DNA from: Lineus longissimus
Taxonomy: Eukaryota; Nemertea; Pilidiophora; Heteronemertea; Lineidae
DNA length: 64,000 nucleotides
Direction of reading: 5' to 3'
NCBI RefSeq assembly: GCF_910592395.1
Contig: NC_088321.1
Span: forward strand, 2,792,001 to 2,856,000
The position numbers and the translations under genes are program-made. Below are positions 31,053 to 41,832 of this stretch, piece by piece. The notes under the pieces were generated by a model that saw nothing but the letters and a program-made list of their open reading frames with translations, searched no databases and was not told the origin of the DNA. Numbering within the stretch: position 1 is the first letter of the stretch; every line of letters begins with the position of its first letter.

Positions 31053-32238
31053 ACTACACAATGAGTTAGCCTGATTAGGAAGGTTTTAACGTCAGTGTTT
31101 GATATGTTCATTTCTTTTTTATTTAAATGGAAATATTAAAAGACAAGTCAAAGGTCGGGGATACTTGTACTTAGTCGTTATTTTCCTCTTGATAAGTTTC
31201 GTACAAGGCTGAAGTTATGCAAAAACATATTCAAGTTTGGAGCAAATAACATAATATTTCAAATTTTGAATATCAAATGGCACCTGACTGGTCATTCTCC
31301 CAGGTCCTTCACTCAGACTCACAGTTTTTGTCCCCGTGAAGTAGAGTTAAAACACAGTAGGCCTATAACTAGTAATTATCATAGCAAAAGATGTGTGTCC
31401 CCCTCCCGGGAAGGTTAGGGTAAGGGTTAGGACTGGGGGTAGGGTTAGCACTGTGTATATATTAACAGCATATGTGTATCTATTAGACAAAGAAAATCGA
31501 TTAAGGGAGCTAACCTAGTGATGGGTAAAGCGTTTGCCTACCACGCCGTAGATCACTGGCTCGAATCCCACCCTGGGCGACATATTTTTTTTAAAGCTGT
31601 TCTTTCTACTTTGTATATTTTCTGCTAGAAAATGCAAGTCCTGAGATTTGTGACGTCATTGTAGCAACCATCCTGTAGAAAAAAACCTCCCGCTAGCTAG
31701 ATCCACGCTAGGTAAAGCAAGCATGTACATTGTACATACTTATAAAAAAAACTGGCACACTAGAACCGTGTCAAATACATACAGACTGAACTAAAAAGCT
31801 AAACCTGATAGATAGCATTACAAATACAACAAATCGAGAATCATCACCCCGCTGGAGAATCAATTCCATGATTGCCAAGAATCTGGCAGGCCTTCAATTC
31901 CCGCTTGATGAGCTAAGATAACGTTATTTAGTAAGGCAGGAGAATTGTGTTGTTGGATTCCTCCAGCGAAATAGTGTTGTGTTCATCTGGTAATAAGATT
32001 TATTTTCAAGGATGACTTGCATCACACTGAAAGGAAAAAGTTGTCCTTGGAATTTGCGCGTGTGTGGCTTGACATATCAAATTAGGATTGTTGAATCAAT
32101 AATCTTTGCGTTTATTGCACTCTCGAGATTTAAAATAGAAAAACGAATTTTTACATGCACCGTGACTCGCTAAAGTCCCCGACGTCCGACAGAGGGCACC
32201 ACGGAGTCACGGCGTTTTTCTAGATATCCGTAGAAGTA
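31053..32238. other. Intronic spacer with one SINE-like unit
   Basis: This contains the tRNA-like unit at 31504-31585. A GGTTAGGGTAAGGGTTAGG-type stretch near 31405-31447 looks telomere-like but is short and irregular. No exon was found. Confidence 0.45.
31504..31585 (+). repeat. tRNA-derived SINE-like sequence
   Basis: GTGATGGGTAAAGCGTTTGC (A box) and CACTGGCTCGAATCCCACC (B box) lie at tRNA spacing, sharing TAGATCACTGG with 22797-22876. Confidence 0.45.
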
Positions 32239-34457
32239 TTGCATGACCATTTCAAAAATCTAAATCAGGCTCCGCCAGATCATGCAGTCGATGGAAACAT
32301 CAACATAGAACTCGGGAATGAAAATGAAATCTTGAACAAGCCATTTACTATTGAGGAAATCAGAAAAGCTATTAAGAAGCTTAAAAATGGTAAAGCTCAG
32401 GGCCTTGATTACATTTCAAACGAGCACATCAAAGCCTCGGAGGGTAATATGATTGGAATTTTTTGTAAACTTTTCAACCTGGTCCTAAAAACTGGTGTTA
32501 TTCCCTCAGCTTGGACTGTTGGTGTTATACAAGGGCTATATAAAAACAAAGGTGACAAACAGGACCCTGGCAACTATAGGGGTATTACTATTTTAAGTTG
32601 TCTGGGAAAGTTGTTTACTGCTGTAATCAACAACCGTCTTGGTGAATTTGCCGAATCAATTGACCTCATAAATAAAGAGAAAGCAGGTTTTAGACCAGGT
32701 TATTTTACAATTGATCATATGTTTGCTCTAAATTGTCTGCTAGACATCTATCTGTCAAAAGGTATGAAGATTTACTGTGGTTTTATCGACTATGCTAAAG
32801 CGTTTGACAAAGTTTGGAGAGCTGGCCTATGGGAGAAAGTGTTGAGTTCCGATATTAAGGGTCGAATTATCAGAGTAATAATGAATCTATATGAAAATGC
32901 AAAATCATGTGTCAAAGGTCCAACTGGTTTGACTGAAAACTTTGATTGTAATATTGGTGTTCGTCAAGGTGAAAATTTATCACCTTTTCTATTTGCAATC
33001 TACCTCAATGACCTGTCTTCCTTTTTTGAAGAAAATGGAGCTGAAGGCATGAGACATTTGCATCATTATAGCACATGTGAGTTTGTCAGAAATCTAGGTT
33101 ACAGGATTAAACTATATGTTCTTTTGTACGCTGATGGCACTATTCTCCTAGCTGATACGGCAAATGATTTACAGCAGGGTTTAAATTTGCTGGGAAAGTA
33201 TATTGATGAATGGAAATTGTCAGTAAATGGTTCTAAAACTAAGGTTGTTATTTTTGCCAGAGGCAAAGGGCGTAAAGCCAAACATGTATTTGTATACAAG
33301 GGTACTGTTTTAGAAATCGTTGATGATTATACCTATTTGGGAGTTATTTTCAGTTATAATGGTTCTTATCTCAAAGCCAGAAAAAGACGGTTTGACCAAG
33401 CTTCAAGAGCTATGTTCGGCCTTTTAAGGCATTGTAAAAAGTTAGATCTTCCGATTGATGTATCTCTTGAACTTTTTGATCGAACCATATTGCCAATACT
33501 TCTATATGGATGCGAAATTTGGGGTTTTGAGGACATCAGTGTACTTGAAAGAGTCCATTTGAGATTTTGTAAATATATTCTAAATGTATCCAAATACACA
33601 CCAAGCTGTATGATTTATCACGAACTTGGACGTCACCCAATCAGTGTATCAATTATTGAGAGAATGGTTAATTATTGGGCAAAACTGGAATCTCCAAAAA
33701 GCAAAGACAAGTGGTGTAGTTTGTTGTATAACATTGTAAAAGATCAATATGATCGTGGATACTTGACCTCCAAATGGTGCGCCTTTGACAAATCCAGTTT
33801 GAACAATTGTGGAATTGGTTATTTATGGGTTGAAAGAAACCCAGTCAATCCTTCATGGTTAAAATGTAAAATTAATCACAGATCAATCTAAGCAACGTTG
33901 TATAAGTGATATATTTGATCACCCCAAGTGCTCTGTGTACAGGTTGTTGTGTAATGAGGACTACAAGTTTGAAATCCAGAAATACTTGATTGATCTTCCT
34001 GATTTTATGGTAAAAGCACAAATTTCATTCCGACTAGGAAATAACAAGCTTCCAGGTGTTAGAAGTCGAAACTACAATGGCAATAACCAAGAGTTAAATA
34101 ATACTTGTCCACTTTGTGATAAAAATGATGTTGGAGATGAATTCCATTACCTACTTGACTGTCCACATTTTGAAATGGACAGATACAGATACCTTGGTCA
34201 GTATTTTTGCCACCATCCAAATATGCTCAAATTTAGTACATCTTTAAACCAAACATCAGAACAAAAACTTAAGAAATTAGCTATACTTTGCAGCAAGATT
34301 TTGAAAAATTTTAGAAATTATAATGTTAATAGAGGATAGGTGCTTTCCTCCTTTATTTCTCACTTGTATATATGTTATTATAGTTATCTTTTGGTACCCT
34401 TGTACCTTTTATTATGGTCTGAGTAATAAAATTCATTCATTCATTCATTCATTCATT
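32239..34457 (+). pseudogene. 5'-truncated LINE with RT and zinc knuckle, one frameshift (LINE D)
   Basis: A 550-codon frame (32239-33891) encodes a nearly whole reverse transcriptase: AIKKLKNGKAQGLDYISNEH, NYRGITILSCLGKLF, GFIDYAKAFDKVWR, IGVRQGENLSPFLFAIYLND and LLYADGTILLADTA. The catalytic box is YADG instead of YADD, a loss of one metal-binding Asp. After a frameshift near 33884 the frame to 34339 continues through VKAQISFRLGNNKLPGVRSR and a CxxC...H...C knuckle (CPLCDKNDVGDEFHYLLDC). The 3' end is a short UTR with AATAAA leading into an ATTC microsatellite. Endonuclease and ORF1 are absent (5' truncation). It lies about 240 bases from the coiled-coil exon, in kinase intron 2. It is a third LINE lineage, and the long open frame suggests it is the youngest LINE here. 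Confidence 0.88.
34431..34457 (+). repeat. (ATTC)n tail of LINE D
   Basis: About seven units of ATTC directly follow AATAAA at the 3' end of LINE D. Short tandem tails of this kind mark the 3' junction of several LINE clades. Confidence 0.8.
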
Positions 34458-34693
34458 TCTAGGCAGGATGGCACAAGTACCTCGAAATTGTCATACTGTC
34501 GATGCTACCAGATGGACACAGTTAATTTTTAAAAATTGATTGCACATTTTGGTGTTTTTTTTGTGAGACAGTTATTCTCTCAGTCCAAGCAGCACTATTG
34601 AGCACAAGCTGCCAGGTTATTTGGAAGGCCTGGTAAGATTTTCGGCAATCTTGGAAATGGCTTCCCCTCCTGAAACATACGTTGTACACTTAC

Positions 34694-34971
34694 CAAACGC
34701 TCCTCTATTCTGTTCTTTTCATCCAATTTCTTAGCAACGACATCGGACTGTTTTTTTAGCTCATCTGGAAGTTCTTTCAGGTCGATACGGTTTTGTTCTA
34801 CTTCATCGTCTTTTGGGGTTTGGTGCCCCTTTCCAGTGTTTTTAAGCGCTCGAAAGCGAGTAGAAAGCTTTTTAGCTTCCTCAAGCTTTTTCTTAATGTC
34901 GTTTTCCTTCGATTGTTGCTCTTTGAAACACTCTAACTTTTTTTCATCGTTGGATATTTTTTCTTTACGGA
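34694..34971 (-). CDS. Kinase-gene exon 2: charged coiled coil
   Basis: This exon is 92 codons after two bases completing Val: RKEKISNDEKKLECFKEQQS, then KENDIKKKLEEAKKLSTRF, and KELPDELKKQSDVVAKKLDE ending RIEERL. It is almost entirely Lys/Glu/Gln with Leu/Ile at heptad spacing, so a coiled coil is likely, with a short break at GKGHQTPKDDE. The acceptor is TTATTTCAG, the donor GTAAGT, and it ends in phase 0. It joins the 40-base exon 1 in frame and is phase-compatible with exon 3. That it belongs to the kinase transcript is inferred from strand, order and phase. The intervening intron is 10.5 kb. Confidence 0.75.
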
Positions 34972-35323
34972 CTGAAATAAAAATATTATTTCTCTATTTC
35001 TCCATTCTTCGATTATGTGTTGTGGTTTTGGCCATTTATTATTGGGCATTTTTCTGAGAGCAGAGCCAAATTGTCGCTGCATGTGAGGGGGGGGGGGGTC
35101 AGTTAGGTGGCGTACTGGATAAGCCATATTTTGTTACTGGGTATACCTCATGTGTGCTTGGTACCTTCAGTAGATGGATACAAGAAATACTTCATGCTGA
35201 ACAACCGTATTTAATCCACACGAGCCGATCGAGGGCCCATACCAAGAAGCAAACGTAGGCATTTTGTAATTGCCACGTAGTATCATATTCGGCGGTGTCA
35301 TCCCCACCCACTCATGTTCTTAC

Positions 35324-35363
35324 CTGTCCTCAATCGCTCCCGTCGGATGGCATCAGGACCGAA
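35324..35363 (-). CDS. Kinase-gene exon 1 (first visible): short linker
   Basis: A 40-base exon between CTGTTTTCAG and GTAAGA encodes FGPDAIRRERLRT plus the first base of Val. Its phase fits exon 2 exactly (RRERLRTVRKEK), across a 352-bp intron. The charge matches the coiled coil. A small exon with both splice signals and phase agreement is reasonable but not proven. Upstream exons must exist beyond it. Confidence 0.6.
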
Positions 35364-36338
35364 CTGAAAACAGATATTCGACACGCAGTATATTTAACAT
35401 GTTTATATTGGTTGATTGAAATTGAAATTGTTGAAATTGAAGTTAGTGATGATAAACGCAACTATTCAGAATAAGGATGTGAATATGATTAAAAATTCAT
35501 GTGCGGTCCGATAATATAACCCATTATTAATATTCCTATTTCAGCAACAGCAAACAAAGTCTGTTGGCAACCGAATGTTTATCAGTCAAGCACATTTGAT
35601 TACATAAAGTACTTATGATGACAATGTCAGTTCAAATAAATTGACTTGTTTTGTTTTTACTGTTATTGTTTAGCTGATATTAATATCGTGATTGGATCAA
35701 AGTGGTTTGCTATTCTTTGCTGGCATATCCAGGGCACGGCTTCAACGTTTCGACAGACGCGTTGGTGCACTATAAACCGAACGAACATGTAGACTGTCTT
35801 TGGCGTTATAACTATATCTTCATTATACCATTCAATTTAATTGTTTAGACGTCATCAGCAATCTGCAATATTGCAGTGATATGAATGACAAGTACTTCCA
35901 TATCAACTTGGTTGTATCCCTCCCTTTGACTCGCGATTCACCGACTGCCCCTTCCTAACTCGTTTTATTATCCCTAACTTAACTCACTAAAAGTGTGGGC
36001 CACATCTGATCGATCGCATATCTTACTTCGCCTACTACAAGTCGTTATGGTCGTGGACTTCTGCTATTTCTGAAGATGATTTTCGAATCTTACAGTTATC
36101 CACTAATTTGAGAATGAACAACTGAAATTAGCGCAAACCAATGGAGGTCAATGACGACGCTGTAAACGAACAATCCATTTCCTGATATTGCATGCGTGAA
36201 GACTCCGTTTAATTATTATATGGCTCATTTTCACCACATGCTGCACGAGAACTTGAAAACCCACGATTAAATAAAAATTCTGGAAAGACAGATGGCTTTT
36301 CATTTCTGAGAGCTGAACCAAGTCTTTGAAATTGACAG
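35364..36338. other. Spacer, nothing recognised
   Basis: No exon could be supported upstream of the 40-base exon in this interval. Confidence 0.45.
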
Positions 36339-36405
36339 AACATTTTCTTCCAGGTCGACTTAAAAAAACTTGTTGCGATCCGACAAAGACAGTTACAAGC
36401 TTACT
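36339..36405 (+). repeat. 67-bp exact direct repeat, copy 1
   Basis: Begins AACATTTTCTTCCAGGTCGA and ends GACAGTTACAAGCTTACT. It is identical to 36586-36652. Exact identity implies a recent duplication or gene conversion. Confidence 0.85.
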
Positions 36406-36439
36406 TGTATAGGTCTATTACACTTAGGATATGTAGGAT

Positions 36440-36585
36440 AGGCCTTTCTAAAAGTTTTCATTTTCACTGCTTTATTCTTCGGAAGATCGGGCAGTGATTA
36501 AGTGAATCGAACACTTTAACTCGTTCTCATTGGTTTTCATGGACGGCACATTTCTTGTTCTTCGATACAAACACTCAAAAACCTG
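36440..36585. repeat. Diverged duplicate of 40040-40186
   Basis: Shares AAGTTTTCATT, GAAGATCGGGCAGTG, CTCATTGGTTTTCATG and ACACTCAAAAAC with 40040-40186. It ends exactly where the second 67-bp repeat begins. Confidence 0.65.
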
Positions 36586-36652
36586 AACATTTTCTTCCAG
36601 GTCGACTTAAAAAAACTTGTTGCGATCCGACAAAGACAGTTACAAGCTTACT
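36586..36652 (+). repeat. 67-bp exact direct repeat, copy 2
   Basis: The second identical copy, 247 bases after the first, with the 36440-36585 duplicate between them. Confidence 0.85.
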
Positions 36653-37566
36653 AGTTTTCCATCATTAACAGCATTCACAAAAATCGGCTTTATTATTTTC
36701 CGACTCATTTTGCACATTTAATTTGAATACTATGGTGATCAAAAAGGTGTGCAGTCGATTATAATTTGCCGTCACTTTTACAAATATATAGTATAATTCT
36801 GTTGAAAAAGCATTACAACCCTCTGATATTTCTGGTCATGAATGGCCATGCACATAATCAGGCAAGAAAAACTTGGAGTCAAGAGTGGTTTGATCGAGTC
36901 GTTCAGAGGCGGGCTGGCCGGGGGGATTAGTGCTCCTACCATCTTATCCACTGTCTTATCGGTTGATCAAAAATACTTTCACTCTCTATTGATCGCGTCA
37001 TAACAACGTCTATATGTACGGGTGTATGTGAGTTAAATAGCAGTACTTGAGAATGAAAATGTTCCTGACATCGTGAGTTTAAGCTGCAGTGCTAGAGATT
37101 GGAATCGTTCCAGAAAATGATGAGCAGGTGACTTCGGGAAAGTTGGCACAAACTGATTGTTCCATTTTTTTTTATTAATCATGGAAAAAAGTGTTGCCAG
37201 TCGTACAGTGAAAAATATTGCAATTTGCGTGCTCATCCGGTTGGTTCAAAATGGAAGCAGCAGCTCATCGTTTAGTTCAGCAATTGTACTACCAGAGTGG
37301 TGTTCTTTAATTAAGAGCAAGAAGCTCAGGGGAAACGCCTCAACATGTACATGTATGTACGTCAATAAGGATCTAACGATAAGGTGGTACAAAAAGCTCG
37401 TCCGCCTTCTTATGTGTTAGAAAAAACCCGTTCGGTCGCTTTTGGGGATTAAAGAGATCCAGTCGTGACAGAAGTCTTTATTAAGACTAGCTGAATGTGG
37501 TAAAAAATAGCTAAATTGGTGATTACTTCTTATGCAGCTCATTGGCTACATAATCAACTGGTATAC
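36653..37566. other. Spacer, nothing recognised
   Basis: No exon, RNA gene or repeat was identified. Confidence 0.45.
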
Positions 37567-37665
37567 GGTAAAAAAAGCAACGGAAAAATGACAAGGAAAA
37601 AAAGCCCGTTAAAAAAGGCAACAAGTAATATTGGCAACGGGCTTTTTTTCCATTGCTTTTTTACC
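37567..37665. repeat. Foldback (palindromic) element
   Basis: GGTAAAAAAAGCAACGG at the left and CCATTGCTTTTTTACC at the right are inverted repeats. Inner arms AAAAAAAGCCCGTT and AACGGGCTTTTTTT also pair. The 99-bp unit would form a long hairpin. It is probably a small MITE. Confidence 0.65.
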
Positions 37666-38344
37666 TAGATTCTAATCAACTACCTGAGGGGAACTCAAAA
37701 GTGCTAAAAGTTATAATTGGAAGCTCATACCCGCCTTCGGCTTTAGGCAGCAAGAGTGACTAGTCGCTAAATGTCAATTTTTTTACGAGATCCTTAAAGG
37801 AAACCTATATAGCCAAACACCTCAACAATCGGTATAAAGACCTAGCATGATATCGCACATTTTTTAATTCATAAAAAGCTGTACTGAGTGTCGGACGCCG
37901 TGGCATCTCCATGACATAGTCGAATCGTTGAGTTCCGAGGGGGTTTTCGCCTGAATTGGCGACCACTCCCGATGCGAATTGGTGACAACTCGCAAAACGG
38001 GAACTTGATCACTGATTACCTGCTTTTGTATTGGCAACTTCCCGAGATCTCACTAAGCCCTCTGGAGGGTGGGAGTTGGTGTGTTTATTGTGGGTTTAAA
38101 ATCTGTACACGTGGAGGTCCATCAAAGGACCTATGTATACATTTTATAGTTTGCTGTTACTGATCCCGAGAGATTCATCTTTTTACGACTTTGCTACTCT
38201 ACCGATCTTTTATGTTTTATGAAATAAGACTTGGTTTGGCACTTGTTGGTATTTGTTTATCAATCTCAACTGAACTGGTGTTACTGATTGCACCAATTTA
38301 TATATCGGACGATATATTTATTGCGACTCAATGCACTGGGATTG

Positions 38345-38875
38345 CGTTTAGATGAAATGACCAAGGCCACTGTGCTCACCTCCCTCACAGGCGATTTATT
38401 AGATATGATAGAAAATACCGATTACACAATTTTAGCTACCTGGCAACCAGACCGAAATTCAGCCTGCGAGGTTTAATAATAGCTAGGGCTACATATATAT
38501 ATATGTATAATATATAACCAACTTCCATGTCAATAGCTCCAGTAGTTACGGAACGTGCCACCATCGGCCAATGAACGCTAGTCAACCCCTGTGAATTTGA
38601 AAAGTGAACATGTGTAATAAAATGCCATGTACCGTCATTATATGAACCTATGATAATAATTTAGAGATTATCTGGCCCTTAGGGAGATAGCAATTTTTGT
38701 GTTTTCGGGCATCGAATCGGACCGAAATTTAGTCTGCAAGGTGTCATTTTATAATGGAACATATGCACGAAGTTTCAAGTTGATAAATCCAGTAGCTACA
38801 ACGCGTGCCTTGCTAACGGACGACGACGACGACGACAAGCTCACAACCTCTCTTGATGACGGGTAATGTTCATAT
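38345..38875 (-). repeat. Divergent AGCTCACC element in reverse orientation
   Basis: It begins ATGACCAAGGCCACTGTGCT followed by CACCTC (reverse complement of the family's right end). It ends with CGTGCC, then GGACGACGACGACGACGAC and AGCTCACAACCTC (reverse of the left end). Inside, two related blocks share GACCGAAATT(C/T)AG(C/T)CTGC and a later CCAGTAG(T/C)TAC. It is older than the copies at 42966 and 56728. Confidence 0.6.
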
Positions 38876-39179
38876 CAAATGCATTACTGAGACTTGTTGT
38901 GATCATTTAAAAAATGTTTGTATTAATTAGTGGATAACATAACATTGGTCCGACCAAGGCAAGTAGTGCTGGTTTTGATAGTTTAAGTTTAGTCTATACT
39001 CGATTTGATAAAGAGGTACAGGAAGGTTTCATGTGGTTGATTGGATGCTGACTCTTGCCCGACGCAGGATACTTTCACTGTTCTTCTTATGATTGACACT
39101 GAGACCTAGCTAGCTCATGCTGGTCTTCATTCGATCAACGATTACTGACATTCGCAATTGTTTTCGGATACCAAAACTT

Positions 39180-39720
39180 TGCCAAACTGGCAAGTCTAAT
39201 TTACATAAATGCGTCAAAAGCAAGAGGGTTAGTCAGTGGTAAACTGTTTGACGCTCCGACCCCAGCGCCACTTCAAGCCAACAAGTTACTAAAAGCACTT
39301 CCATTCATAACCACCGGAGTGGATTTTATCGGAGCCGTGTATGATCGGAAAGAAAATTCGGACACCGAAAATAAAGCTTACACATGTTTGTCTCTTAAAC
39401 TCTGCGGTGACCCGCGCTGCACTTATAACATGTAAAAAACATTTTATAAGCATTTTGCAAGTTTGCCGACAGGCGGTCCTTGTCGGAACGCATAATTTCA
39501 GGCATAAGCGTCGACATATCTATCCGCAGCGGACTAACTGCAGAAACTGTGCGAGTCTGAGGACATTATTCATATCTCACAAAACATCACATGGCCCTGC
39601 AAATGGTTATACGACGTGCATATACCCCATATGGGCTGCAAACTATACCTACGGAGAGACGATAGTCGACGAACGCCCTTTTATCTACGCATTTACGGAT
39701 TAAGAGACACAACCACAGTC
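39180..39720 (+). pseudogene. BEL/Pao integrase remnant
   Basis: The frame reads KLFDAPTPAPLQANKLLKAL, then PFITTGVDFIGAVYDRKENS, the zinc-finger-to-core junction of BEL/Pao integrases (PxPLPxxRV...F..TGVDF.G..Y.R). A frameshift near 39388 brings in NSAVTRAALITC, the CAVTRAVHLE region. Later parts are scrambled. No gag or RT lies next to it, so it is an isolated fragment. It encodes nothing functional. Confidence 0.75.
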
Positions 39721-40874
39721 TGACGCCGTCGCATCTATCATAAAAGGGAGGTCACTTATCTCCCTACATCACTCGATAGATGTCGATGAACAATTGGATC
39801 TTGCCTAAGAGATCAAGTGTATGGATTAACAAAATCGTGCAGATATAATACCAAGTCAAGGTCAAGGTTGTCTCTTCATTTATTTGATACCTGACTCGAG
39901 ATCTCGATGATTGGTAAAATTCAACGTAACACAGTGGAATTGAAACAATAAAGTTCCTCGACACCACCGGATCATAGGAGAAAAAATAAGCCATGCAGTG
40001 AATTAATCTCTGAAGTTTACGTAGAATTTTAGAAATAACATCCTCTGTGGATGCTAAAGTTTCTAAAGTTTTCATTCTCACTATTTTATTCTTCCGAAGA
40101 TCGGGCAGTGCAGTGAATCGGACACTTCCGCTCTCATTGGTTTTCATGAACGGCATGTTTTTCTTCGATACGAACACTCAAAAACTGCATCGACAAAAAT
40201 ATTCATAATAGTATTACTGAATATTGTCCAGACACCAAGCCTGTAAATATGGTTACATCTAATAAATGGATGCAGCCCAGGATGACTTCTTAAGTTGCGC
40301 TTTACAATATAACTTGGCTAATTGTTTCTTATCACACTTGACAAATCATTCAGTGCCATATTGCGGCGGCCGTAGTTACACCGGTATTTTCGGAAATCTA
40401 TTCCCCAACTGGTCAAAATTGGGCCGCTTTATTCATATATTTAGTATGTTAAGTGGCTGGGTTATGCCACTTGCGTGCGCTTTTAAAATATCGCTTGTAT
40501 TGGTAGTTTATCCGCTGTACATGCTAGGTAATATCAGTGTTTATTTTTTCATAGACCTCCGTCGGATGCACTGACCTTTATTCGTTCATTCTCAAATTGG
40601 AAAATCACCTTCACATCAGAAATAGCGGCCGACGTCACGGCCAAGTTCACCGCATAGCTTCATGAAAAAAAACCCTGCCCAGTTTGGCAATTTGACACCT
40701 GCGGACGAGTAATAATTGCTTTCAGTCAGCTGAGATCGCCGTTCACTAACACGACTATCGACCAAATCGAATATTGAAAGACTTAGGCCCCCAATAAGCG
40801 AAAACCACGTCATTAAAACTCACCTGCACACTCGCGAACTGACGTCGGTTTCGTTAAAAGAGATTTCAAGTGAA
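39721..40874. other. Spacer with a 138-codon minus-strand frame of unknown nature
   Basis: A minus-strand open frame (39764-40177) starts inside the segment duplicated at 36440-36585 and reads VRFTALPDLRKNKIVRMKTL. No family was recognised, and the duplicate is not open, so coding status is doubtful. The segment 40040-40186 is the second duplicate copy. Confidence 0.4.
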
Positions 40875-41062
40875 GTTCACATTGCAATCTCAGAACGGTT
40901 TGAGTCAAAGCGGTTCACGAGAAACACGTTACGAAGCGGTTTGCGTAAAGACTAGTTGGAAATTGGTTCGAAAATTTTACAGTGGGAGTACGTCAGACCG
41001 TTTTGAGGTCTTAAATTGGTGTACAATGGCACTTTAAACCGGTTTGAGATTGCAGCGTGAAC
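40875..41062. mobile_element. Small MITE-like element
   Basis: GTTCACATTGCAATCTCAGA at the left and, inverted, GTTCACGCTGCAATCTCAAA at the right bracket 188 bp that also contain AAGCGGTTTGCG-type subterminal words. No target duplication was identified with confidence. Confidence 0.5.
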
Positions 41063-41220
41063 ACGTCATATATGGCTCAGTCAAGTAGCAAACAATTCTA
41101 CAATGATGTCAAGCTACCATCACCAAGTCAGTGCTGTCAGCTTCATATCAGAGAATTGTTCCTATGAGAATATATCGTTGACAACAGCCAGCACTTGGGA
41201 TCTGCAATACTTGGTTAGTA

Positions 41221-41337
41221 TTATTCGAGCAGGTTCTGCCCATCACTCTCATACATAGTGCTCCGCCACCTGCCTTCGAACATGACAAAGACAATCGACT
41301 GGCTGATACTTCTGATGACGCCTTTGCTTACCTGGAA
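41221..41337 (-). other. Tandem-duplicated exon-like block 1
   Basis: After a good acceptor (TTCTTTCTTTCAG) the minus strand is open: FQVSKGVIRSISQSIVFVMF, then EGRWRSTMYESDGQNLLE and TAA. It parallels block 2 (41671-41832). Both contain VS, an IxQS core and (V/M)FEG. A GTAAGC only six bases after the acceptor could alternatively make this a micro-exon. The function is unknown. Confidence 0.4.
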
Positions 41338-41670
41338 CTGAAAGAAAGAATACAGATGTTGTATCATGTGTAAATTTTTTTGTAACGTTAGCTTTTTGGC
41401 CACAAATACGAGACTAGTTAATGCATAACGAAATCTCCGTTTCAGCGATATTGATGTGTTTGGTCAGAATGCCTAATCCATATTATGTAATGCTACATTC
41501 TTCTTATTGGGTCCCAAATTATTATTCTTTCCGACATTCGGTAGATGCACTGGGCTATATTTTTACCAATGATAAATCCTATAGTTACTTTAATTCAATG
41601 ATGTTTTAAGTGAATAACACCTTCATTCAGTTAGTTGTTCTTATCACAGATGTTATTGTAAAACGGCTGT

Positions 41671-41832
41671 TCACTTTTTCTGTACAAAACTGTAATACTT
41701 ATATCTTTCTAATGATCGATATTTCCCCATCACTCTTATAATGCCATCTGTGCCTTCAAAGACGGCAATGCTGACAGACTGAATGAGAGTGAACAACATT
41801 CTTTGCGGCTCTGATCTGCTTACCATGGCATA
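41671..41832 (-). other. Tandem-duplicated exon-like block 2
   Basis: After CTCTCTTTCAG the minus strand reads YAMVSRSEPQRMLFTLIQSV, then SIAVFEGTDGIIRVMGKYRS. It aligns with block 1 both in the peptide and in the noncoding flank (TGGTCACAAAT...AATGCAT), indicating a duplication of about 0.5 kb. GTAAGC follows nine bases after the acceptor. There is no recognised domain. Confidence 0.4.

Noticed and set aside
31400-31450. Telomere-like GGTTAGGG words
   Set aside because: Only a few irregular units among other G-rich words, and the similar GGTTAGGGTTAG at 5906 is also isolated. Not an interstitial telomere array.
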